This document shows, piece after piece, positions 1-8,830 of a stretch of DNA of 64,000 nucleotides. The DNA comes from WHSW01 sp963767285. Its GTDB lineage: Bacteria > Actinomycetota > Thermoleophilia > Solirubrobacterales > 70-9. Under the pieces are notes generated by a model. It saw nothing but the letters and a program-made list of their open reading frames with translations. It was not told the DNA's origin and made no database searches. Every line of letters starts with the position of its first letter. The first letter of the stretch is position 1. A program made the position numbers and the translations under genes. Location: assembly GCA_963767285.1 (NCBI GenBank), contig CAVYDJ010000002.1:124001-188000 (forward strand), given 5' to 3'.

Positions 1-1
1 C

Positions 2-1261
2 AGCCTCGATGCGATCGGGATCACCAATCAGCGGGAGACCGTCGTCGCCTGGGACCCGCGGACCGGCGAGCCGGTCCACAACGCGCTCGTCTGGCAGGAC
101 CGGCGCACGGCGGCCCGTTGCGACGAGCTCCGGAACGCGGGGCACGAGCAGCTGGTCCGCGAGCGAACAGGCCTCGTCATCGACCCCTACTTCTCGGGGA
201 CGAAGATCGAGTGGCTGCTGGGCAACGTCGACGCGGCCCGCGACGCGGTCTTCGGGACGATCGATTCGTGGCTGGTCTTCAAGCTCACCGGGCGCCATGC
301 GACCGACTACACGAACGCGTCCCGGACGATGCTGTTCGACATCGGCCAACGGCGCTGGGATCCGGAGCTCTGCGACCTGCTCGGGGTCGACCCGCAGTCG
401 CTGCCCGAGCCGCTGCCCTCGGCCGGGATCTTCGGGACGACCGGCGAGTTCGGCGGCGAGATCCCGGTTGCCGGGATCGCCGGCGACCAGCAGGCCGCCC
501 TGTTCGGCCAGGCGTGCGCCCGGCCCGGGATGGCGAAGAACACCTACGGCACCGGCAGCTTCGTCCTCCTCAACGCGGGTCCCGAGCTGCCCGAGCCCGG
601 CGACGGCTTGCTGACCACGATCGCGTGGGGGATCGGCGACGAGGTCACCTACGCCCTCGAGGCGGCGGTCTTCGTCACCGGGGCCGCGGTCCAGTGGCTG
701 CGCGACGGCCTCGGCCTGGTTGCAGAGGCGGCTGAGACCGAGGGCATGGCGGCCTCGCTCGACTCCAACGACGACGTCTACTTCGTCCCGGCGCTGACCG
801 GCCTCGGTTCGCCCCACTGGGACCCCTACGCGCGGGGCACGATCCTCGGCCTGACCCGTGGCACGACCCGCGCCCACCTGGCCCGGGCGGCGCTCGAGGG
901 GATCGCCTACCAGACCGTCGACGCGGTCCGGGCTCAGGAGCGGCTGGCGGGCGAGCAGCTCAGTGAGCTGCGCGCCGACGGCGGCGCCGTCGCCAACCGC
1001 TGGCTGATGCAGTTCCAGGCCGACGTCCTCGGCGCTCCCGTGATCGTCCCGGAGATCACCGAGACCACGGCGCTCGGGGCCGCCTATCTGGCGGGGATCG
1101 GCGCCGGCAAATGGACCGCGGACGAGGTCGAGTCGATGTGGCGCGAGGCCGCCCGCTACGTGCCGGCGATGGCGGAGGCGGACCGCGAGCGCCTGCTCGG
1201 CCGCTGGGGCGAGGCGGTCGGCCGCGCCGGCGACTGGGCCGAGCGCGAGGCCGACGCGTAA
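2..1261 (+). CDS. glpK: glycerol kinase, 5' end cut by window edge
   Basis: Cytoplasmic FGGY-family kinase that phosphorylates glycerol with ATP to sn-glycerol 3-phosphate, feeding lipid synthesis and glycolysis. The frame is open from base 2; about 420 residues are visible and roughly the first 75 to 80 of the usual 500 are missing. Family landmarks seen are ITNQRET and VWQDRRT near the left edge, YGTGSF in the middle, GLGSPHWDPYARG, and the DGGAVANRWLMQFQADV segment of the C-terminal domain. It ends in TAA. A phospholipid-type acyltransferase starts 31 bases later on the same strand, so glycerol 3-phosphate production may be co-transcribed with acylation. No truncation is seen other than the window edge. 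Confidence 0.96.
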   Translation, partial: SLDAIGITNQRETVVAWDPRTGEPVHNALVWQDRRTAARCDELRNAGHEQLVRERTGLVIDPYFSGTKIEWLLGNVDAARDAVFGTIDSWLVFKLTGRHATDYTNASRTMLFDIGQRRWDPELCDLLGVDPQSLPEPLPSAGIFGTTGEFGGEIPVAGIAGDQQAALFGQACARPGMAKNTYGTGSFVLLNAGPELPEPGDGLLTTIAWGIGDEVTYALEAAVFVTGAAVQWLRDGLGLVAEAAETEGMAASLDSNDDVYFVPALTGLGSPHWDPYARGTILGLTRGTTRAHLARAALEGIAYQTVDAVRAQERLAGEQLSELRADGGAVANRWLMQFQADVLGAPVIVPEITETTALGAAYLAGIGAGKWTADEVESMWREAARYVPAMAEADRERLLGRWGEAVGRAGDWAEREADA

Positions 1262-1292
1262 CCCGACGGTGAAGGGGGGGTAAAACGACCGG

Positions 1293-2081
1293 ATGTCCGG
1301 CACGGACCTCAAGCCGCAGCGCTACAAGGAGACCCGCCCCGCGGAGCAGTTCTCCTACGTGCACGAGCACTCGCGCACGCACCGGCCGAACTGGGTCTAC
1401 GAGCTGGTCCGCCTGATCCTGACCCCGATCGCGCTGCTGATCTACCGGGCGCGGGCGATCTCGGTCTCGAACGTCCCCGCCGACGGCCCCGTGATCCTCG
1501 CCCCGAACCACTTCTCGAACATGGACCACTTCTTCTCCGGGGTTTGCACGCGGCGGAAGATCCGCTTCATGGCGAAGTCGCAGCTGTTCGGCCAGAACCG
1601 GGTTCTCGACTACATCTTCGTCAACGGGGGCGTCTTCCCGGTCATGCGAGGCCACCACGACCAGGAGGCGTTCATCACCGCCCACGCCATCCTCCAGCAC
1701 GGCGGCTGCGTGCTGATCTACGCCGAGGGCGGGCGGTCCCGGAGCGGCAAGCTCGGCGAGGCGAAGCCGGGAGTCGGCCGGTTGGCGCTCGAGTCGGGCG
1801 TTCCCGTCGTCCCCGTGGCGATCCACGGGTCGCAGAGCGTCCGGGCCTGGAAGCGGCTCGTGTTCCCCAAGGTCACCATCCAGTACGGCGAGCCGATCAC
1901 GTTCCCCGTCGTCGCCGAGCCGACCCGCGAGCAGCAGCAGGAGGCATCGGAGCGGATCTTCGACAACGTGAAGGGGATGTACGCGGCGCTCGACGAGCGC
2001 GGGCGTGGCAGCGTGATCAAGTCAATTCGCGACGGTGCTGCCGCCGCGGCCACGACCCCCGGCGAGCGCGTTCACTCGTAG
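1293..2081 (+). CDS. 1-acyl-sn-glycerol-3-phosphate acyltransferase family protein (PlsC-like)
   Basis: A 262-residue acyltransferase of the PlsC/LPLAT family, expected to move an acyl chain to lysophosphatidic acid at the inner face of the membrane. The catalytic H-x4-D motif is in NHFSNMD (about residue 71) and the substrate-binding block reads YAEGGRSRSG (about residue 147), where EGTRSR is usual. A hydrophobic segment (LVRLILTPIALLIY) lies just before the catalytic domain and could anchor the protein. ATG follows a GGGGGG run a few bases upstream. Its last ten bases overlap the 3' end of the convergent metallo-beta-lactamase gene. Acyl acceptor specificity cannot be read from sequence. 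Confidence 0.9.
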   Translation: MSGTDLKPQRYKETRPAEQFSYVHEHSRTHRPNWVYELVRLILTPIALLIYRARAISVSNVPADGPVILAPNHFSNMDHFFSGVCTRRKIRFMAKSQLFGQNRVLDYIFVNGGVFPVMRGHHDQEAFITAHAILQHGGCVLIYAEGGRSRSGKLGEAKPGVGRLALESGVPVVPVAIHGSQSVRAWKRLVFPKVTIQYGEPITFPVVAEPTREQQQEASERIFDNVKGMYAALDERGRGSVIKSIRDGAAAAATTPGERVHS

Positions 2082-2980
2082 CGAGCTTCGAGCGTCTCCC
2101 AGTGCTCCGGGTCGTGCCCGGGGATGATCACGGCCTGCGGATAGGTCTGGGCGAACTGACGCAGCTCGCGCATCGAGCGGCGCCACGTGTGGCGATCCTC
2201 GGGCCGCGGCGGCTCGGGCGCGTCTCCGAGCTGGCCGATCGTGTAGATCGCGTCGCCGGCGATGACCAGGTCGCGGTCGTGCAGATGGCAGATCACCGAC
2301 TGGTGGCCGGCGCTGTGACCGGGCGTCGACGCGAGCCGCACGCTGCCGTCGCCGAACAGGTCGAAGGTGCGGCCGAAGGTGGCGTAGGAGCTGACCGACG
2401 CGGAGTCGTAGTCGACCGTGCGGTAGTCGAAGGCGTAATCGAAGTGCGAGTGGCGGTAGCCGTGCAGCGTCGGGCGCGGCTCGGTCGCCGCCGCCTCCCA
2501 TTCCGGTTCGGTGGTCACGAAGGTGGCCCACGGAAACTGCGACATCCCCGAGGTGTGGTCGAAGTGCATGTGGGTCATCACGATCAGCTTCACCGCCTTC
2601 GGGTCGACGCCGCGGCCGCGCAGCTGGGCGGGCAGGTCCTGATTCGGCTCGATCTGAGGGTCGGAGCGGCTCCCGCCCAGGATCCGGCCGAGGTTCTCGA
2701 CCGGCTTGCTGGCGACCGAGGCGTGCAGGCCGGTGTCGACGAGGAACGCCCCGGCCCCAGGGTGGCGGATCAGGAAGGCGGGAATCGGGATCTTCAGCCA
2801 CTTCGAGCGCGACGTACCGAACCCGAACATCCGCAGCGTCTGGAAGGCGCCGGCACTCTCCAGGAAGGCGCGCGGGCAGGCCATCGTCCCGGTCAGGATC
2901 GGCTCGACCACGACCGTGGCGCCGTCGCGGCCCCCCGGGATCGGCCCGCCGAGCGGCTTCGTATCGGCCCGCACGCTCAT
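2072..2980 (-). CDS. MBL-fold metallohydrolase, N-acyl homoserine lactonase-like
   Basis: A 302-residue metallo-beta-lactamase-fold hydrolase. The zinc site is clear: HMHFDH (H-x-H-x-D-H), a later histidine in TPGHSAGH, the aspartate in IAGDAIY and a C-terminal GHD. The order and spacing match AHL-lactonase-type hydrolases, which open homoserine lactone rings, but many homologues act on other esters or lactones, so the substrate is open. The start chosen is the ATG giving MSVRADTKPLGG; the open frame continues upstream but would run into the divergent SDR gene that begins 36 bases away. Convergent overlap of 10 bases with the acyltransferase gene leaves no room for a terminator. Confidence 0.88.
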   Translation of the reverse strand: MSVRADTKPLGGPIPGGRDGATVVVEPILTGTMACPRAFLESAGAFQTLRMFGFGTSRSKWLKIPIPAFLIRHPGAGAFLVDTGLHASVASKPVENLGRILGGSRSDPQIEPNQDLPAQLRGRGVDPKAVKLIVMTHMHFDHTSGMSQFPWATFVTTEPEWEAAATEPRPTLHGYRHSHFDYAFDYRTVDYDSASVSSYATFGRTFDLFGDGSVRLASTPGHSAGHQSVICHLHDRDLVIAGDAIYTIGQLGDAPEPPRPEDRHTWRRSMRELRQFAQTYPQAVIIPGHDPEHWETLEARYE

Positions 2981-3016
2981 CGCGCCGAGACTGTAGACGT
3001 ATAGCCTGCGGGCGCC

Positions 3017-3868
3017 ATGGCCTCCGAGGGTTCGCGAATCTTTGCGCCCGGACTGCTCGACGGCAGCGTCTGCGTCGTCTCGGGAGCCGGCACCGGGCTG
3101 GGCCAGGAGGCTGCGCTCGAGCTGGCGAGGCTCGGCGCCACCGTCGTCGGATGCGGACGGAGGCCAGAGCCGCTGGAGGAGACGGTCAGCCGCGCCGAGG
3201 CGCTGCCCGGCGCGGTGGAGGCCGAGGCGATGGACATCCGCGACGAGGAGGCGGTGGACAGGCTGATCGACGGCGTGCTCGAGCGCCACGGCCGCATCGA
3301 CGTGCTCGTCAACAACGCGGGCGGCCAGTTCCTGAGCCCGGCCGAGGCGATCACGCCGAAGGGCTTTCGGACCGTGATCGAGCTCAACGTGCTCGGGACC
3401 TGGCTGATGACCCACGCCGCGGCGACCAAGGCGTTCATCCCGCAGAGCGGCGGCAAGGTCCTGAGCGTCACCCTCTCCCCCCACAACGGGATGCCGGGGA
3501 TGGTCCACTCCGGCGCCGCCCGGGCGGCGGTCGAGAACATGATGCGAACGCTCTCGATCGAGTGGGCGCGGTTCGGGATCAAGACCTGCGCGCTGGCCGC
3601 CGGCCAGTTCGGGACCGACACGATGCGGACCAAGTACCCGCCCGAGGTGGTCGCCGCGGTGCCGTCGACGATCCCGCTGCAGCGGCTCGGGACGGAGGAG
3701 GAGTTCGCCTGGCTGATCGCCTATCTGGCGTCGCCGGCCGGCGATTTCTTCTCCGGGACGACGATCACGATCGACGGCGCGCGGGACAACTGGTTCGGCT
3801 CCTGGCCGCCGGGGGTCTACGGCGACAGCGGGAAGCCGCCGGCGGAGGAGCGCAGGCCGAAGTCCTAG
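3017..3868 (+). CDS. SDR family oxidoreductase, peroxisomal trans-2-enoyl-CoA reductase (PECR)-like
   Basis: A 283-residue Rossmann-fold reductase. The NADP(H)-binding glycine motif is SGAGTGLG near residue 22 and NNAGG is at about residue 95. At the usual Y-x3-K active-site position it instead has HSGAARAAVENM, the arrangement recalled from the PECR/2,4-dienoyl-CoA reductase branch (human PECR has HSGAARAGV), so the missing tyrosine is probably a family trait and not damage. Known PECR-type enzymes reduce trans-2-enoyl-CoA with NADPH. Here the substrate is inferred only. It diverges from the MBL hydrolase with a 36-base spacer; no closely coupled partner follows. Confidence 0.88.
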   Translation: MASEGSRIFAPGLLDGSVCVVSGAGTGLGQEAALELARLGATVVGCGRRPEPLEETVSRAEALPGAVEAEAMDIRDEEAVDRLIDGVLERHGRIDVLVNNAGGQFLSPAEAITPKGFRTVIELNVLGTWLMTHAAATKAFIPQSGGKVLSVTLSPHNGMPGMVHSGAARAAVENMMRTLSIEWARFGIKTCALAAGQFGTDTMRTKYPPEVVAAVPSTIPLQRLGTEEEFAWLIAYLASPAGDFFSGTTITIDGARDNWFGSWPPGVYGDSGKPPAEERRPKS

Positions 3869-3971
3869 CTGGCTGCGCGGCCAGGCGAACCGGCGCATGT
3901 TGGGGGCGACCCGGCTACCGTCACGATCGTCCGAATAGGGGATTGATCGGGCCGGCGGCCCGGGGGTAGAA

Positions 3972-6900
3972 ATGACTTTGTTGCGTAACCGCGAGCGGGG
4001 ATTTGAGCGTCTGCCCGTCGCTCTTGCACTCGGCGCCACCTGCATCGTGATGCTGGCCGGCGCAACCGTTGCGTCCGCGACCCCGGTCGCCACCAGCGAC
4101 GCGTCCTACTCCGGCCTCGGCCGCGTGTTCCCCGATCCGCTCGCCGGCTGTCAGCCGAGCGCGCCCGCCTGCGACCCCAACGCCCAGGGCAACGTGCCCG
4201 CGGTCCAGTTCATCCAGCACCAGGAGTTCATCGATGCGCTCACCTACATGAACTCGAATCCGATCTGGTCGAAGTACATGGAGGTCCAGGTGCTCGACGG
4301 GAAGATCGGTGCCAACGCCGCCGGCGAGGCCGTCCCGGACGCCAATCTCGGCATCGGCTCGCCCGGTGCGTCGGTCTTCGCCGGGAACAACCTTCCGCTC
4401 GAATACGACCCGCAGCCCGAGTTCAAGTCGGCCGGGCTGCCGACGACGTCGCTCGGCCGCCAGAGCGAGGACCTCGTCGTTGTCCGCGTCACCGACGAGA
4501 GCGTCCCCGACGCCGGCAAGAAGCGCTACGCGCTGTCGCTGTCGATCCACGGCATCGAGCGCGCCGGCATCGAGGGCGGCACCCGGGCGATGGAGGACCT
4601 CGTCACCGCAGCGACCACCGGTCGCTCGAACGACCCGGTCGTGCCCGCCAATCCCGCACTCCCCGGGTCCGCCGACAGCCCCAGCTTCGCGGAGATCCTG
4701 AAGCGGACGATCGTCTACTTCACCTATCCGAACCCCGACGGCTGGCGCCGCGGCTCGGTCACCGAGGGCGGTGCCTTCTTCCAGCGCTACAACGGCAACG
4801 GTGTCGACCTCAACCGCGACTGGCCCGACATCGGCTACTCCTTCCGCCCGTACAGCGGCCTCTCCGAGCCCGAGAGCCGCGCCCTCTCGTCCTACCTCGG
4901 CGATGTCGAGGGCTCCGCTGCCGGTTTCGACGCCGGCGACGACCTGCACGGCCAGCCGGAGGCGGATGCGCTCTCTTACACACTGCTCCCGCACGGCAGC
5001 CACGACTTCGCGAAGGACCAGCGGATCCGCCAGGCCGCGATCGGGATCCACAACGCCTCCGAAGGGGCGCTGCAGTGGTCACCGATCGTCCAGCCCAACG
5101 ACGCGCCTCCGGGCGGCGGCGCTCCGTGCGCGCCCGACGGCCCCACCGGCACCGCCTGTGCGCAGATCTACGGCCAGACCTGGGGCACGGTCTACGACAC
5201 GATCAACTACACGACGACGGGCGCGCTGGGTGACTACTTCGACTCGTCGATCGGGGTCGGCGCCGACGGGATCGACAACGAGATGTCCTTCTCGCACCTC
5301 GACAAGAACATCAACTTCGAGCCGCAGACCGAGCAGCTTCACGTTGCCGGCAACAAGGCGCTGATCTTCGCGCGCCTGACGCAGCTCGCGCAGCCGCGGA
5401 TCTTCCGGTTCGTCCCGCAGGGAACCCAGGCCTACGTCCCCGGGTCGCGCCTGACGCGCGACGCCAAGACCTTCCAGCCAGGGGCGCCGGAGGGCTCGGT
5501 CGCTCAGGCCGATACCAGCCAGATGGGCACGATCGGGCCCGACGGGACCGTCGTCGTTCCGCTCACGGTCAAGGGCGGCCCGCAGCCGGCCGACGCCTCG
5601 CCCGACGCGAGCAAGAACATCTTCAACGGCGGCATGCGCGTCGACGCGACCGCCACCAACCTCCAGGGCATCTCCACCGGCGTCGCGAGCATGGCGATCC
5701 AGTGTCGCGGCTGCGACGAGCACCCGGGCGTGGCCGACGACGACGACGAGTGGGTGACGGTCAGCGAGGACTACAACCAGTCGCCGCTCTACGCGCAGGC
5801 CGGGATCACCGTCGCGGTGAACCGCCCGCAGCCGTTCAAGGCCGACGGCACCCCGGTCGAGTGGCGTGCCGTCATCAGCGGCAATGCGCTCGGCGTCGGC
5901 CTGCCGCTCAGCCCCACCGTGGTCGCGAACGTCGCCGTCGACTTCACTCGCGACCGCGCGACCACCGACGGTGCGACCGGCGGCGACGATCCCGCCCAGC
6001 TCTCGAAGTACGACGTCGCCAACACCGACTTCTTCGAGCAGCTGAACAACTACATCGACGACCCGGCGCAGAAGTTCCAGAAGCTCGACCCGCGCGCGGT
6101 CATCAACGGCCAGCAGTCGCTCGCGGGCATCCGTTCGCTCGTCCTCGCCGACGATCCGCTGCCCGGCTACACGGGCAGCTACGCCGCGACGGCGCAGCCC
6201 AGCGGCGCGCCGACCGCCGACAAGCCGATCGCGAGCGCCGGCGGGACCTTCCCCGGCGCGGGCTCGCGCTTTCCCGGAACGTTCGAGGAGTTCCCGTTCA
6301 CGATCGGCCCGAACGACGAGAACGCGAAGTTCGACGTCTCGATCAGCTGGGCCAGCGTCAACGACGACTTCGACCTCTTCGTCTACAAGGTCGAGGAGAA
6401 CGGCGACCAGACCGAGGTCGCGAGTTCGGCGAGCGTGGGGGGCACCGGCAACTCCGAGACCGCGACCCTGGCCAACCCCGGCGCCGGCGACTACGTCGCC
6501 ATCGTCGACAACTACAGCGCTGCGCCGCCTGCGAACTTCACCGGCACGATCGACTTCACGGCCGCGGCCGCGGCGGTCGATGCCGGCACCGGCGCCTACA
6601 CGGTTGCCGAGAAGGACGCCTGGCTCGCGGCCCTCGAGCAGTACGTGCGCGGCGGCGGCAACCTCGTGCTCACGGACGGCGCCCTCCAGGCGCTGCCGGG
6701 CCTGACCAAGAACGCGCCGGCGCCGATCCCCGACGGCGCGGTCGAGCGCAAGACCGTCTACGTCGGGCAGATGACCTTCGATCGCAGCGCCGCTGACGGC
6801 GACGAGACGGTCACCGATCCGCTCGCCAAGGACATCGACCAGCAGGGCGCCCGGTTCAACTCGGGCGAGCGCCGCCAGACGTTCGAGCCGACCCCGCTGG

Positions 6901-7622
6901 GCTTCGCGATCCAGGATGAGACCGGCTCCGACGAGTCGAACGCCCGCCAGTACGACGTCAACCGAGCCGCCTGGGAGGCGGCCGGCGGCCGCACCGCCGC
7001 GACCTCGGCCAACTCCGCCGAGCGCGACGCGGCTCCGGTCTACACCGGCACGACGCTCGGCGAGCTCCCGCTCGGGAGCGGTCACATCCGGATTGCCGGC
7101 GCCCTGCTGCCGCAGCCGAGCGAGGAGTTCGATCACCCCCTCGGCCTCGAGCCCTACGCGACGACCTACACCGGGTACATCCTCGTCTGCAACCTGCTCG
7201 ATTGCACGGTCAGCAACACCGCGGCGCCCGGCGGGGCGCCCCCGGCTGACGGGACCGGCGGCGGCGGCAGCGGCAGCTGCGCCAACGTCTACATCGGGAC
7301 GAAGGTCCGCGACAAGCTCAACGGCACCTCCGAGTCCGACAAGATCAAGGGCAAGGCCGGCCGGGACAAGCTCAATGGCAAGGGCGGCAGCGACTGCCTG
7401 AACGGCGGCGCCGGCAAGGACCGCGTCAAGGGCGGCCCGGACAACGACGAGATCCGGGGCGGCCGTGGCAAGGACAAGCTGCGCGGCAACACGGGCAAGG
7501 ACCTGATTCGCGCTGCACGCGGTGGCCGCGACCGGATCGACTGCGGCCCGGGCAAGGACAAGGCGATCATCGACAAGCGCCGCGACCGCGCCCGCCGCTG
7601 CGAGAAGATCCGCAGCCGCTGA
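3972..7622 (+). CDS. secreted M14 zinc carboxypeptidase with pre-peptidase C-terminal domain and RTX-like tail
   Basis: A 1216-residue exported metallocarboxypeptidase. An N-terminal signal peptide (about residues 1-36, hydrophobic core LALGATCIVMLAGATVA) precedes the M14 domain. The zinc motif H-x2-E is in LSIHGIERAG (about residue 194), followed by NGNGVDLNRDW (about 277-287), the usual substrate-binding stretch. A PPC-type beta domain (VSISWASVNDDFDLFVY, about 790) and a small beta-helix-like C-terminal array of GGxGxD-type units (about 1109-1195) follow, ending in DCGPGKD and a basic CEKI tail. The protein is about three times the size of a bare M14 enzyme. It stands alone, 103 bases after the SDR gene. 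Likely role is extracellular peptide scavenging; the substrate is unknown. Confidence 0.9.
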   Translation: MTLLRNRERGFERLPVALALGATCIVMLAGATVASATPVATSDASYSGLGRVFPDPLAGCQPSAPACDPNAQGNVPAVQFIQHQEFIDALTYMNSNPIWSKYMEVQVLDGKIGANAAGEAVPDANLGIGSPGASVFAGNNLPLEYDPQPEFKSAGLPTTSLGRQSEDLVVVRVTDESVPDAGKKRYALSLSIHGIERAGIEGGTRAMEDLVTAATTGRSNDPVVPANPALPGSADSPSFAEILKRTIVYFTYPNPDGWRRGSVTEGGAFFQRYNGNGVDLNRDWPDIGYSFRPYSGLSEPESRALSSYLGDVEGSAAGFDAGDDLHGQPEADALSYTLLPHGSHDFAKDQRIRQAAIGIHNASEGALQWSPIVQPNDAPPGGGAPCAPDGPTGTACAQIYGQTWGTVYDTINYTTTGALGDYFDSSIGVGADGIDNEMSFSHLDKNINFEPQTEQLHVAGNKALIFARLTQLAQPRIFRFVPQGTQAYVPGSRLTRDAKTFQPGAPEGSVAQADTSQMGTIGPDGTVVVPLTVKGGPQPADASPDASKNIFNGGMRVDATATNLQGISTGVASMAIQCRGCDEHPGVADDDDEWVTVSEDYNQSPLYAQAGITVAVNRPQPFKADGTPVEWRAVISGNALGVGLPLSPTVVANVAVDFTRDRATTDGATGGDDPAQLSKYDVANTDFFEQLNNYIDDPAQKFQKLDPRAVINGQQSLAGIRSLVLADDPLPGYTGSYAATAQPSGAPTADKPIASAGGTFPGAGSRFPGTFEEFPFTIGPNDENAKFDVSISWASVNDDFDLFVYKVEENGDQTEVASSASVGGTGNSETATLANPGAGDYVAIVDNYSAAPPANFTGTIDFTAAAAAVDAGTGAYTVAEKDAWLAALEQYVRGGGNLVLTDGALQALPGLTKNAPAPIPDGAVERKTVYVGQMTFDRSAADGDETVTDPLAKDIDQQGARFNSGERRQTFEPTPLGFAIQDETGSDESNARQYDVNRAAWEAAGGRTAATSANSAERDAAPVYTGTTLGELPLGSGHIRIAGALLPQPSEEFDHPLGLEPYATTYTGYILVCNLLDCTVSNTAAPGGAPPADGTGGGGSGSCANVYIGTKVRDKLNGTSESDKIKGKAGRDKLNGKGGSDCLNGGAGKDRVKGGPDNDEIRGGRGKDKLRGNTGKDLIRAARGGRDRIDCGPGKDKAIIDKRRDRARRCEKIRSR
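7296..7559 (+). repeat. lysine-rich RTX-like nonapeptide repeats in the carboxypeptidase C-terminus
   Basis: Within the carboxypeptidase gene about nine 9-residue units with the pattern G-x-x-x-x-D-x-[LIV]-x-G run back to back (for example GKAGRDKLNGKGGSDCLNGG). They resemble hemolysin-type calcium-binding repeats, but several GGxG positions carry lysine or arginine, which weakens the calcium-binding prediction. The parent protein has an ordinary Sec-type signal peptide, so the repeats are unlikely to be a type I secretion signal. Confidence 0.8.
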
Positions 7623-7640
7623 GCGAAGCCGGGACCGGGC

Positions 7641-8807
7641 TCAGCCCGAGAGCGTGCGGGCGATCACGAGGCGCTGGATCTCGTTCGTGCCCTCGTAGAT
7701 CTGGGTGATCTTCGCGTCGCGCATCATCCGCTCGACCGGGTACTCGTTGACGTAGCCGTAGCCACCGAGGACCTGGACCGCCTCGACGGTCACCGCCATC
7801 GCGGTGTCGGACGCGATCAGCTTCGCCATCGCCGAGTACTTGCCCATGTCGCGGTCGCCCGAGTCGATCTTCGAGCAGGCGCGGTAGAGCAGCTCGCGGG
7901 CCGCGGCGGTGCGCGACTCCATGTCGGCGAGCTTGAACTGGATCCCCTGGAACGCGGCGATCGGCTTGCCGAACTGCTTGCGCTCCTGCGCGTAGGCGGC
8001 GGCGTAGTCGGTCGCTCCCTGGGAGATCCCGACGGCCTGCGCCGCGACGCCGAGTCGCGAGCGGTCGAGCGTTCCCATCGCGACCTTGAAGCCCTCGTTT
8101 ACGTTGCCGATCAGGTTCTCAGCCGGGACGCGGACGTTGTCGAAGATCGGCTGGCCGGTGGGCGACCCGCGGATGCCCATCTTCTTCTCGAGCTTGCCGA
8201 CGGAGAAGCCGGGGCGGTCCGCCTCGACCACGAAGGCGGAGATCCCCCGCGAGTGGCCCTCGTCGGGGTTCGTGACCGCGAAGCAGATGTAGAAGTCGGC
8301 GATCCCGAGGTTGGAGATCCAGTTCTTGGTGCCGTCGATCACCCATTCGCCGCCGTCGCGGACCGCCTTGGTCCGCATCCCGCCGGGGTCTGAGCCGGCG
8401 TCGGGCTCCGAGAGCGCGAACGCCGGGCTCCACTCGCCGGTCGCGCACTTCGGCAGGAAGCGCTCCTTGAGCTCGTCGGAGCCGAACAGCCTGATCGGCA
8501 GGGTTCCGAGCTCCTGGACCATCAGGATCAGCGCCGACGAGGCGCAGGCCTTGGCGATCTCCTCGACCGCGATGTTGAGCATCAGCGTCCCGGTCCCGGT
8601 GCCGCCGTGCTCGGTCTCGAACGGCAGCCCGAGCAGGTCGTGGGAGGCGAAGAGCTCGCGGATGTCGTGCGGGTACTCGGCGGTTTCGTCGATCTCGGCC
8701 GCCCGCGGCTCGACCTTCTCGACGACCATCTTGCGGATCGTCTCGCGGAAGTCCTCGAACTCCTGCGGGAGGGCGTACGGGGCGGTCGGCTCGACGGTGG
8801 TCGCCAT
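7641..8807 (-). CDS. acyl-CoA dehydrogenase
   Basis: A 388-residue FAD-dependent acyl-CoA dehydrogenase, introducing a trans-2 double bond in acyl-CoA and passing electrons to ETF. Landmarks: FALSEPDAGSDPGG (substrate and FAD-binding loop), WVIDGTKNWISN, and near the C-terminus QVLGGYGYVNEYPVERMMRDAKITQIYEGTNEIQ (shown here in two parts: QVLGGYGYVNEYP and YEGTNEIQ). The catalytic glutamate is expected in YEGTNEIQ. This sequence is closest to short- or branched-chain types. The start is the ATG giving MATTVEPTAPYAL; it is only 23 bases from the end of the M43 protease gene upstream on the same strand. Confidence 0.94.
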   Translation of the reverse strand: MATTVEPTAPYALPQEFEDFRETIRKMVVEKVEPRAAEIDETAEYPHDIRELFASHDLLGLPFETEHGGTGTGTLMLNIAVEEIAKACASSALILMVQELGTLPIRLFGSDELKERFLPKCATGEWSPAFALSEPDAGSDPGGMRTKAVRDGGEWVIDGTKNWISNLGIADFYICFAVTNPDEGHSRGISAFVVEADRPGFSVGKLEKKMGIRGSPTGQPIFDNVRVPAENLIGNVNEGFKVAMGTLDRSRLGVAAQAVGISQGATDYAAAYAQERKQFGKPIAAFQGIQFKLADMESRTAAARELLYRACSKIDSGDRDMGKYSAMAKLIASDTAMAVTVEAVQVLGGYGYVNEYPVERMMRDAKITQIYEGTNEIQRLVIARTLSG

Positions 8808-8830
8808 CGGATCGCAGGCTAGCGGTCGCT

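Noticed and set aside
1544..3004. Long plus-strand open frame across the acyltransferase and MBL genes
   Set aside because: Arginine-rich translation with no domain, opposite to or overlapping two clear genes; a high-GC shadow frame.
5079..7136. 685-codon minus-strand open frame opposite the carboxypeptidase
   Set aside because: No domain and strongly biased composition; the plus strand carries complete protease motifs.
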